A stretch of DNA of 19,648 nt from DALYLB01 sp046154695 (GTDB taxonomy: Bacteria > Acidobacteriota > Blastocatellia > RBC074), in assembly GCA_046154695.1 (NCBI GenBank), contig JBJXFI010000315.1, forward strand, positions 1 to 19,648, written 5' to 3'. The notes below the pieces were generated by a model. It was given only the letters and a program-made list of their open reading frames with translations, had not been told where the DNA came from and searched no databases. Position 1 is the first letter of the stretch; the number at the start of each line of letters is the position of its first letter. Positions 7,983 through 14,649 of the stretch are shown here, one piece after another. Made by a program: the position numbers and the translations under genes.

Positions 7983-9701
7983 TCACAGGTTTCCGCGCTT
8001 CATCTCATCGACGATATATTCGCTTGCGCGAATCGTCAGCGCGAGAATCGTCAGCGTCGGGTTCTGATTCGCGGCGCCGACGAAGGCCGCGCCGTCGGTG
8101 ACGAAGACGTTCGGCACGTCGTGCGTCTGGTTATGCTTGTTGAGGACCGATTTCTTCGGGTCATCGCCCATGCGCGCGGTGCCGAGCTCGTGAATGATCC
8201 GGCCCGGCACGGTCAGATTCCGGCTGATGGCGATCTCGGTCGCCCCGGCGCGCTCCAGAATCTCGGCGGCCGTCTCGGCGGCGTCGCGCCCCATCTCGCG
8301 CTCGTTGTCGGAATGCTGAATGTGGACCTTCAGCACGGGGATGCCCCATGCGTCCACCACGCCCCCCGGATCGATCTCGACGAAGTTCTCGAAGCGCGAC
8401 AGCATATGCGCCCGCGTCGTCAATCCGACCGGCGCGACATACCAGCGGCGGACCTGCTTCTTGAACTCGCTGCCGAAGCCTTCCAGCCTGCGCGCCACGC
8501 CCGGAAACGCGCCGATCGCGGAGCCGCCCTCGTAACCGTAGCCGCGCAGGAACTTCGGATGCTTCGACTTCGCGTCCCGATTGCGGAACCGCGGGATGAA
8601 GACCCCCGACGACTTCCCGTCCTCATTGACCGGCTCGCGCCCGGCGAACATCGGCAGCACGCCCGAAGCGCCCGTCCCGCCGAAATGATCGACCAGATAA
8701 TGGCCAAGCACGCCCGACGAGTTGCCGAGCCCCCGCGGATGCTGCCGCGATTTCGAATTGAGCAGCAGCCGCGTCGATTCGAGCGTCGAACCGGCCACGA
8801 TGATCACCCTGCCGAAAAACTCCTGCTCCTGATAAGTCAGCCGATCGACGACGGCCACCCCGCGGGCCCTGCCCGTGTTCGGATCGACCGTCAGATGGCG
8901 CACCACCTTGTTCGTCAGCAGCGTGCATCGCCCGGTCGCCATCGCCGCCGGCAGCGTCGAGGAGAGTGAATTGAACATCGCGCCGACCGAGCAGCCATGG
9001 CCGCAACTGCCGCAGTAATGACACTGCGCGCGCCCGTATTTCGCGTGATGCGGCTTGACCGCCGTGAGCATCGCCACCCGCGGCTGGATCAGGTCGATTC
9101 CCATCCCGGCCGCTCCCTTTTTGAGCAATTGCTCCCCGCAGTTCAGCCCCATCGGCGGCAGAAATTTGCCGTCGGGCTGCCACCACAGGCCGTCGCGGTT
9201 GCCGCTCACCCCGATCCACTCCTCGGCCTTGTCGTAATACGGCTCGATCTCCTTGTAGCTGATCGGCCAGTCCGCATCGAAGCCGTCGTGCGTCGCCGCC
9301 TTGAAGTCCAGATCCGAAAACCGCCACGACAACCGCCCCCAGTGCAGCGTCTTTCCGCCGACCACGCGCGCGCGCACCCAGAGAAACGGCTTTCCCGGCT
9401 CGGTGGTGTAGGGGTTCTCCGTGTCCTTCACATAGAATTTCCGGCTGAACTCGCCGGCCGTGTCCTCCATCCACTGCTCTTTCTGCTTCCAGCCCGGCGG
9501 CCCGAAACCCCGATACATCGATTCATACGCGAACTTGTTCATCGCGAAGTCCCGCGCCGGATCGAGTTTCGGGCCCGCCTCCAGGATCAGCACCCGCAGC
9601 CCCCGCTCGCTCAACTCCTTGGCGGCCATCCCGCCCGAAGCGCCGGATCCAATGATGATCACATCGTGAACTTTTCTTGCCGTCGAGAGTTTTCGTTGCA
9701 C
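7983..9701 (-). CDS. GMC family FAD-dependent oxidoreductase (sugar/gluconate-dehydrogenase-like), copy 1
   Basis: The protein has 572 aa from a GTG at 9701 preceded by GGAGG (4 nt spacing); an ATG 81 bases further upstream gives a basic extension that lacks such a site. The FAD-binding Rossmann motif is DVIIIGSGASGG (G18-x-G20-x-x-G23), with the acidic ribose-binding E in LILEAG. The GMC C-terminal domain has the catalytic H504 (IIHELGT) and N547 (NQNPTLT). A cysteine cluster C227-x2-C-x2-C-x3-C237 (CHYCGSCGHGC) lies mid-protein; FAD glucose dehydrogenases of this broad family carry a [3Fe-4S] cluster in a comparable region. No signal peptide is seen, as expected for subunits exported together with a Tat-signal small subunit. 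It probably oxidises a sugar hydroxyl and passes electrons to a cytochrome. Substrate is unknown. Confidence 0.9.
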   Translation of the reverse strand: MQRKLSTARKVHDVIIIGSGASGGMAAKELSERGLRVLILEAGPKLDPARDFAMNKFAYESMYRGFGPPGWKQKEQWMEDTAGEFSRKFYVKDTENPYTTEPGKPFLWVRARVVGGKTLHWGRLSWRFSDLDFKAATHDGFDADWPISYKEIEPYYDKAEEWIGVSGNRDGLWWQPDGKFLPPMGLNCGEQLLKKGAAGMGIDLIQPRVAMLTAVKPHHAKYGRAQCHYCGSCGHGCSVGAMFNSLSSTLPAAMATGRCTLLTNKVVRHLTVDPNTGRARGVAVVDRLTYQEQEFFGRVIIVAGSTLESTRLLLNSKSRQHPRGLGNSSGVLGHYLVDHFGGTGASGVLPMFAGREPVNEDGKSSGVFIPRFRNRDAKSKHPKFLRGYGYEGGSAIGAFPGVARRLEGFGSEFKKQVRRWYVAPVGLTTRAHMLSRFENFVEIDPGGVVDAWGIPVLKVHIQHSDNEREMGRDAAETAAEILERAGATEIAISRNLTVPGRIIHELGTARMGDDPKKSVLNKHNQTHDVPNVFVTDGAAFVGAANQNPTLTILALTIRASEYIVDEMKRGNL

Positions 9702-9805
9702 ATCGCCTCCGCAGCGCAGAACCTTGATGGTATGTTTTCGGGTTTGTGAATGCCTCTGTCGATTGGCGTCGAACCGTAGCACAAGCCTGCGAAAAGTTGA
9801 AGAGA

Positions 9806-9820
9806 GCGGCGCTTCGCCGC
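9806..9820. repeat. Short perfect hairpin GCGGCG-CTT-CGCCGC
   Basis: Six-base-pair GC stem with a 3-nt loop, in the divergent gap between the GMC gene and the small (+) gene at 9912. No gene ends here on the + strand and no T-run follows, so it is more likely another small dispersed repeat than a terminator. Confidence 0.55.
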
Positions 9821-9835
9821 CCCCTGCCTCGACGC

Positions 9836-9864
9836 TTGCATCCTGCGGAGCCTGCGTTTAAGAT
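9836..9864 (+). promoter_or_regulatory. Candidate weak promoter for the rightward genes
   Basis: TTGCAT (9836-9841), 17-nt spacer, TAAGAT (9859-9864). Only the spacing and partial consensus support it; it points towards the small gene at 9912 and the cytochrome/subunit-3 pair. Confidence 0.3.
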
Positions 9865-9911
9865 TTGCCTCGCGTCGTGATCGGCTGCGAGCCCTTTGCG
9901 GCCGGATAAAG

Positions 9912-10196
9912 ATGAGACGCAATCGCTTCGTCACGCATTTGATGGAACAACGCAAGATCAGAGTCGAAATCCAGGGGAGAAACCGGTTCTGGCGGGGCGC
10001 CGTGATGGTCGAATGGGACCATCAGTTCCCCGACAGAAGGCTGGAGCCCGAGTCGCCGGGGTTCTACCTGATCTCCGAGGACTGGCTCGATGATCTGCGG
10101 CGCGTCGCCGCCCAATGTTTTTCCCGGGCGCTGGTCGCGCCGGCGAATCCCGGCCGACGGCGCATGTTCCGGATGCTCTTTATGCGGGACGGGTAA
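9912..10196 (+). CDS. Small hypothetical protein
   Basis: The protein has 94 aa. It is rich in Arg and Trp and has no signal peptide or membrane segment. Residues 16-90 read like a compact folded domain (IRVEIQGRNRFWRGAVMVEW, then FYLISEDWLDDLRRVAAQCF). A start at 9942 is possible. No convincing ribosome binding site precedes either start. I prefer this frame to the opposite-strand 115-aa frame over the same bases, because its residue composition and predicted strand-helix pattern look protein-like. Family not recognised. It lies 40 bases before the cytochrome gene and could be its operon leader. Confidence 0.5.
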   Translation: MRRNRFVTHLMEQRKIRVEIQGRNRFWRGAVMVEWDHQFPDRRLEPESPGFYLISEDWLDDLRRVAAQCFSRALVAPANPGRRRMFRMLFMRDG

Positions 10197-10236
10197 CTCA
10201 ATCACCTAACACTACGAGGGGTTATCGGATTTGGAA

Positions 10237-10527
10237 ATGAAAACACGGATCAAGCTCTCAATTGCAGTCGTCCTTACCACCGGGGTTCTCGGCGCATCGG
10301 TTCAAACTTCCGCCTATCCGCCGTTCCTCAAGAAGGCCGAGAAGTTCGGCGCCAAGAATTGCCTGTTCTGCCACAAGAATCCGGCAGGCGGGGAAGGATG
10401 GAATGAGCGCGGCGACTGGCTGATTGCCGAAAAGGACAAGCGGAAGGCCGATGCCGTCGATGTCGAATGGCTCGCCGATTACAAGGAAGCCACCAAGAAG
10501 GAAGAGAAGAAGGAAGAGAAGCCGTAA
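10237..10527 (+). CDS. Exported small one-haem cytochrome c-like protein
   Basis: The protein has 96 aa from the ATG at 10237; a TTG two codons upstream is less likely. A signal peptide spans about residues 1-26 (KTRIKLS, then a hydrophobic stretch ending ...QTSAY). A single haem-attachment motif C42-L-F-C45-H46 is followed by NPAGGEGWNERG, a pattern seen in a family of small extracytoplasmic cytochromes. The tail is Lys/Glu-rich (KEATKKEEKKEEKP). There is no methionine after Met1 and no second histidine, so the usual sixth haem ligand is missing. It sits 26 bases before the subunit-3 gene and is probably its electron acceptor: gluconate and glucoside-3-dehydrogenases pair a GMC flavoprotein, a Tat small subunit and a cytochrome c. 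Confidence 0.8.
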   Translation: MKTRIKLSIAVVLTTGVLGASVQTSAYPPFLKKAEKFGAKNCLFCHKNPAGGEGWNERGDWLIAEKDKRKADAVDVEWLADYKEATKKEEKKEEKP

Positions 10528-10553
10528 CGTCGAATTTCCATGAGGGAATGACC

Positions 10554-11144
10554 ATGTCTGAAGACAACAACAACGTTTCTCGCCGTGACGCCATCAAGGG
10601 GATTGCCGTGGGGCTCGGCACGAGCCTGCCGGTGCTCAATACCCGAGCGCTGGCCGACGATCACGAGCACAAGCATGGGCAGGCGGCAAAGGCCGGCGCG
10701 AAGAGCGCGCCATACAAGGCCAAATTCTTCAGCGCCGATCAGATGGCCCTGATCGCGACGATCTCGGAGCTGATCATCCCGACCGACGAAAATTCGAAGG
10801 GAGCGATCGACGCGGAGGTCCCGCAATTCATCGATCTGATGATCAGCGAATCCTCGGCCGAGGCGAAAAAGCAGTGGACCGACGGCCTCGCCGCCATCGA
10901 CAAGATGGCGCCCGCGGGCTTCAACAAGGCCTCCCGGGATCAGCAGATCTCCATCCTGACCGACGTCAGCAAAAATGAGGCGGCCCCCTCGACTCCGGAA
11001 GAGCGGTTCTTCAAGTCGATCAAGAACATGACGATTGATGGGTACTATACTTCCCGCATCGGCATTCACGATGAGTTGAAATATCAGGGCAACACGTACT
11101 TGAAGGAGTTCAAGGGATGCACGCATCCCGAGCATCAGGGGTGA
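10554..11144 (+). CDS. Gluconate 2-dehydrogenase subunit 3 family protein with Tat signal
   Basis: The protein has 196 aa. I chose ATG 10554 because GAGGG (10542-10546) stands 7 nt upstream; an ATG at 10548 is the alternative. A twin-arginine signal peptide opens the protein: S9-R10-R11-D-A-I-K followed by a moderately hydrophobic stretch to TRALA. The mature part matches the subunit-3 family: FFSADQMALIATISELIIPTDENSKGA near residues 55-80, and C-terminal YYTSRIGIHDELKYQGNTY. In characterised relatives this small subunit is needed for export and maturation of the GMC catalytic subunit, which lacks its own signal. It probably forms an operon with the cytochrome upstream; transcription likely ends at the hairpin at 11206-11239. 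Confidence 0.88.
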   Translation: MSEDNNNVSRRDAIKGIAVGLGTSLPVLNTRALADDHEHKHGQAAKAGAKSAPYKAKFFSADQMALIATISELIIPTDENSKGAIDAEVPQFIDLMISESSAEAKKQWTDGLAAIDKMAPAGFNKASRDQQISILTDVSKNEAAPSTPEERFFKSIKNMTIDGYYTSRIGIHDELKYQGNTYLKEFKGCTHPEHQG

Positions 11145-11205
11145 GCCGCGGGAACGAATGGCTGATGCCGGGTGGTTCGCGCTCGATTCCGATTTCTATT
11201 CATGC

Positions 11206-11239
11206 ACGACCTGCGTCTCCCGACAGAGGCGCAGGTCGT
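11206..11239 (+). terminator. Strong hairpin, likely rho-independent terminator
   Basis: ACGACCTGCG (11206-11215) pairs with CGCAGGTCGT (11230-11239). Inside, T-C-T-C pairs with G-A-G-G (one G-U) to give a 14-bp stem with a 6-nt loop CCGACA. It is followed by TCTGTTC, a partial T-rich tail. It lies 61 bases after the subunit-3 stop codon and separates the cytochrome/subunit-3 pair from the next gene. Confidence 0.65.
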
Positions 11240-11280
11240 TCTGTTCATGCGCCGCGCGCCGATTCCGCTGAAATGACCAT

Positions 11281-11724
11281 ATGACCGATGAAGAGAAGCT
11301 GATCGAGAAACTGAGATTGATCGAGGCCCTGTTCTCCCGTGCCGGAACCGAAGGCGAAAAGGATGCCGCCGGGCGCGCCCGCGAACGGATTCTTGAGAGG
11401 TTGAAGCAGTTCGAGAAACTGGATCCGCCGATCGAGTACAGGTTCTCGACCGGCGACCGGTGGTCTCGCCAGCTCTTGTCGGCGCTTCTTCGCCGGTATG
11501 GGATTACTCCGTACCGCTATTTCGGGCAGCGGCGAACCACCCTGATGGCCCGCGTCTCGGAGTCGTTTGTGGATGAGACGTTGTGGCCCGAGTTTACCCA
11601 GTTGCAGTCGGTTCTCAGCGCCTATTTCGATGAGCACACGAAGCGGATCATCGAACAGGCGCTCCACGCGGACGCGAGCGAGGCCGAGGAGCGCCCGGCG
11701 ACCGATATCAAGCTGATTCCATAA
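11281..11724 (+). CDS. Conserved-looking hypothetical cytoplasmic protein
   Basis: The protein has 147 aa from the ATG at 11281; no strong ribosome binding site is visible. There is no signal peptide and no membrane segment. The N-terminus is a charged helix (about 1-50, EEKLIEKLRLIEALF then a run of Arg/Glu), followed by a compact region with RWSRQLLSALLRRYGI, PYRYFGQRRTTLMARV and FVDETLWPEF. The first helical part loosely recalls DUF2786-type proteins, but I cannot assign a family or function. It lies between the subunit-3 terminator and the Spy-like gene and breaks the otherwise exported gene set. Confidence 0.75.
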   Translation: MTDEEKLIEKLRLIEALFSRAGTEGEKDAAGRARERILERLKQFEKLDPPIEYRFSTGDRWSRQLLSALLRRYGITPYRYFGQRRTTLMARVSESFVDETLWPEFTQLQSVLSAYFDEHTKRIIEQALHADASEAEERPATDIKLIP

Positions 11725-11780
11725 TCGGGCGCCGGCCGCCAGCCCCGAAATCATTCCTGAACTCTTGAGGAGACACGAAC

Positions 11781-12116
11781 ATGAAAGACAGTATTGCAAA
11801 ACGCCTGCTTCCACTTGTGGCGATTGCCGCTTTTCTCGCACCCGCGGGCCTTGCCCAGGAGGCGCCCTCGCCGCTCCCGCCCCTTGTGGCTCAGTTGGAT
11901 CTTTCGGAGGGGCAGCGCAAGAAATTGACGCCGATGTACGAAGAGAACGCGCGAAAATTCAAGATTCTTCGCGAGGACGGCGCCCTCTCGATGGATGAGA
12001 GGCGATCGCGCGTCAATGAGATCAATCAGGCGACCATCAAGACGCTCAGCGAGGTTCTGACCTCGGGCCAGCGCGAGAAGCTCCGCGAACTGCGCCGGCG
12101 GCAGCGTGGGCAATAG
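11781..12116 (+). CDS. Small periplasmic Spy/LTxxQ-like protein
   Basis: The protein has 111 aa; GAGGAG (11767-11772) stands 8 nt before the ATG. A signal peptide spans about residues 1-25 (MKDSIAKRLLPLVAIAAF..., cut after LAQ). The mature part is all-helical and highly charged, with two LTxxQ-like motifs: LSEGQRKKL near residue 42 and LTSGQREKL near residue 93. This arrangement is like Spy/CpxP periplasmic chaperones, which bind misfolded proteins or metal under envelope stress; at 111 aa it is on the short side. It lies 45 bases before the second GMC gene, so a chaperone or stabiliser role for the exported dehydrogenase is conceivable but unproven. Confidence 0.75.
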   Translation: MKDSIAKRLLPLVAIAAFLAPAGLAQEAPSPLPPLVAQLDLSEGQRKKLTPMYEENARKFKILREDGALSMDERRSRVNEINQATIKTLSEVLTSGQREKLRELRRRQRGQ

Positions 12117-12161
12117 AGGGCGGCTTGCGAAGGGGCAGACCGCTTGATGTAGGATTCAATT

Positions 12162-13778
12162 ATGAGTCAACAAACACAAACCTATGACGTGTGCGTGGTC
12201 GGATCGGGCGCGGCCGGCGGCGTGGTTGCGATGGAATTGGCGCGGAAGGGCGCATCGGTCGTGGTCCTCGAGGCGGGAAAGTGGGTCGATCCGTCGAAGG
12301 ATTTCCACAGCCACACAATGCCCTACGAATTGCCGAAGAACGGCCGGGGATGGGATCCGCGCGCGCACCTGCGCGTCGATCCGGTCAAGGAACCCTTCAC
12401 CAATTCGGGTGCGAAGCGTGTGGATCACTTTCTGACCAAGGCGGTCGGCGGCAAGACGCTGCTCTGGGCGGGGTTGAGCTGGCGCAACAGCCCGTATGAT
12501 TTCGCCGCGTGGCCGGTGAGGTACGAGGAACTCGCGCCGCATTACGATCGGATGGAGAGGCTGATGGGGGTCACGGGGAATTACGACCATCATCCGAACG
12601 TCCCGGATGGCGTCTTTCTCAAGCCGCTTCCCTGGAATTGCGCGGCCTATGAAGTGCAGAAGGGCTGTAACAAGCTCGACGCAAAACGATTCCGAATGAT
12701 CACCTCGCGCAAGGCGATCCTGACCGAGCGCAATTGGTCGAAGCGCCCCGCCTGCCACTATTGCGGCCACTGCATGCGCGGCTGCGACAGCGATTCGAAA
12801 TACACGTCGGCCAACACGGCCATGCCCGAGGCGCTCAAAACCGGCAAATGCAAGCTGGTCCTGTACGCCAATGCCGCCGAGGTGACGGTCAGCAAGGACG
12901 GGCGCAAGGCGACCGGCGTTCGGTATATCGACGCGCGAACGCGGAAGAGCTACGAGATCCGGGCGCGGAACATCGTCCTCGCCTGCGGGCCGATCGAATC
13001 GGCGCGGCTGCTGCTCCTCTCGAAATCGAGCTCGTTTCCGGCCGGCCTGGCCAATTCGAGCGGCCTGGTTGGAAAGAACCTGATCAGCCACACGACTTCG
13101 GGGGCGCAGGGATATCTCAAGTCGCTCGTGGGAGGAGCGGTCTACAACGACGACGGCACCGAGAGCAGCCACGCCTACATCGCCTCGTTCTATTGGGACA
13201 AGCCGCACCCCGATTTCCCCAAGGGCTATCACATCATCGTCGATTCGGGATCGCGGGTCTCAAGCTCCAATCCGGGCTTCGGCCGGCCCGTCCCGGGCTT
13301 CGGCGCGGATTTCAAGCGGCGTGTGCGCGAGCGGGCGCCGGCGCTGATCAGCATGTATTCGCAGAACGGCATGATCCCGTCGGCCGAGCGGTATATGGAG
13401 CTCGATCCGCAGGTGAGGGATACCTATGGCCTGCCTGTTTCAAAGATTCATTTCAATCTGACGACGGAGGACATGGCGATCTTCAGGGACGCGACCGAGA
13501 AGATCACCTCGATCATCGAGGCATCCGGCGGCGTGGTCACGGGCGTCAACCCCGCCCCGGGCGTCGACAGCGTTCATTGGGTCGGAACGTGCAAGATGGG
13601 AAATGATCCGAGGACCTCGGTGCTCACCCCGCACCTGCGCTCGCACGATGTCGAGAATCTGTACGTTGCCGACGGAAGCGGGTTTATCGACTATTCGGAG
13701 AAGAATCCCACGCTGACCGTGATGGCGCTGGCTTCGCGCTGCGCCGATTTCATTCACGAAGAATTGCGCAGAGGCTGA
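12162..13778 (+). CDS. GMC family FAD-dependent oxidoreductase, copy 2
   Basis: The protein has 538 aa; AGGA (12151-12154) stands 7 nt before the ATG. The FAD motif is YDVCVVGSGAAGG near residues 8-20, followed by VVVLEAG. The cysteine cluster C198-x2-C201-x2-C204-x3-C208 (CHYCGHCMRGC) has the same spacing as in the divergent copy at 7983-9701. The catalytic pair is H472 (VHWVGT) and N515 (EKNPTLT). There is no signal peptide; like the other copy it probably needs the Tat-signal subunit-3 protein for export. The two copies align through the whole core but differ clearly in the middle substrate-binding region (about 310-400 here), which suggests different substrates. Family role: oxidation of a sugar or polyol hydroxyl with FAD, electrons leaving through cytochrome c. 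Confidence 0.92.
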   Translation: MSQQTQTYDVCVVGSGAAGGVVAMELARKGASVVVLEAGKWVDPSKDFHSHTMPYELPKNGRGWDPRAHLRVDPVKEPFTNSGAKRVDHFLTKAVGGKTLLWAGLSWRNSPYDFAAWPVRYEELAPHYDRMERLMGVTGNYDHHPNVPDGVFLKPLPWNCAAYEVQKGCNKLDAKRFRMITSRKAILTERNWSKRPACHYCGHCMRGCDSDSKYTSANTAMPEALKTGKCKLVLYANAAEVTVSKDGRKATGVRYIDARTRKSYEIRARNIVLACGPIESARLLLLSKSSSFPAGLANSSGLVGKNLISHTTSGAQGYLKSLVGGAVYNDDGTESSHAYIASFYWDKPHPDFPKGYHIIVDSGSRVSSSNPGFGRPVPGFGADFKRRVRERAPALISMYSQNGMIPSAERYMELDPQVRDTYGLPVSKIHFNLTTEDMAIFRDATEKITSIIEASGGVVTGVNPAPGVDSVHWVGTCKMGNDPRTSVLTPHLRSHDVENLYVADGSGFIDYSEKNPTLTVMALASRCADFIHEELRRG

Positions 13779-13833
13779 AAAGACGGTTGGAGTTGCGTCT
13801 TCAAGCGGAACTCCCCCCTGTTGTGGAGGTGAA

Positions 13834-14601
13834 ATGTCGATCAAAAAGCTGATTCCTCGTCGGGCGGTCTGGTTTCTTCTTCCGCTCGTTCTGCTCTCGG
13901 CCTTTCTGACGATTGCGGCGGTGCAGCGAAAGAAGGCGGGCCCGCCGGATGACCCGTTGATCGCGGGCTACAAGAAGACCTATCCGGCCTCGGTCTCGGA
14001 TGCCATGGAACTGGTGACCGGGAAGAGCGGGACGATGCGGCATGATATGAAACTGATCACGGGAACGGCGATTGCGGGGCGGGCGGTGACCTCGCTGGTC
14101 CGTCCGGCGGCGCCGGAGCTGGCGACGCCCGCGCTGTCGACAAAACATTCGGTCGAAATGATCGACGAGGCGAAGCCGGGTGAAATCGGCGTGATCGTGA
14201 TGGAAGGCACGCTCGAGATCGCGGCCATGGGGAATCTGATGGCGACCGCGGCCCGGGAACGCGGCATGGCCGGGATGGTGCTCGATGGCGCGATCCGCGA
14301 TATCTGGGACGTTCGCCGAATGGGGCTGACGATTTACGCGCGATCCTCGTCTCCCTCGACGGCTGTGGGCCGCTATGCCACGGTTGCGCGAAACATCCCG
14401 GTGCAGTGCGCGGGCGTGACGGTTCGACCCGGCGACATCATCATCGCCGATGAGGATGGCGTGGTCGTCGTCCCGCAGGATCAGGCCGAGGCCGTCCTCA
14501 AAAAGGCCCGGGAGATCGATGACCGCGAGCGCGGCATGTTCCCCTTCATCCGGCAATACAAGTCACTGCAGAAGGCCATCGAAAAGTTCAACCGGATCTG
14601 A
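13834..14601 (+). CDS. RraA-like family protein with N-terminal membrane anchor
   Basis: The protein has 255 aa; GGAGG (13825-13829) precedes the ATG at 4 nt. Residues 11-30 (AVWFLLPLVLLSAFLTIAAV) form a hydrophobic segment flanked by basic RR and RKK, most likely a membrane anchor. The rest is an RraA/HMG-aldolase-type fold: D151-G-A-I-R155-D156 matches the G-x-x-R-D signature, where Arg and Asp bind substrate and metal in 4-hydroxy-4-methyl-2-oxoglutarate aldolases, and PGDIIIADEDGVVVVP matches the conserved C-terminal motif. Members are normally cytoplasmic; some are aldolases or decarboxylases, others inhibit RNase E. Placement between a GMC dehydrogenase and a Gfo/Idh/MocA protein favours an enzymatic, envelope-side role on an oxidised sugar or keto acid. 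Actual activity is unknown. Confidence 0.85.
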   Translation: MSIKKLIPRRAVWFLLPLVLLSAFLTIAAVQRKKAGPPDDPLIAGYKKTYPASVSDAMELVTGKSGTMRHDMKLITGTAIAGRAVTSLVRPAAPELATPALSTKHSVEMIDEAKPGEIGVIVMEGTLEIAAMGNLMATAARERGMAGMVLDGAIRDIWDVRRMGLTIYARSSSPSTAVGRYATVARNIPVQCAGVTVRPGDIIIADEDGVVVVPQDQAEAVLKKAREIDDRERGMFPFIRQYKSLQKAIEKFNRI

Positions 14602-14649
14602 GTGAAGCGCGGGGTGTCTAAACGCCCGGCATTGAAAGGCGGCGAGTCC

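Noticed and set aside
8121..8969. 282-aa open frame on the plus strand
   Set aside because: Antisense to the first GMC oxidoreductase; composition is typical of a shadow frame.
9858..10205. 115-aa frame on the minus strand over the small gene at 9912
   Set aside because: Less protein-like than the 94-aa plus-strand frame, though the choice is not certain.
12156..13232. 358-aa open frame on the minus strand
   Set aside because: Antisense to the second GMC oxidoreductase, with no motif of its own.
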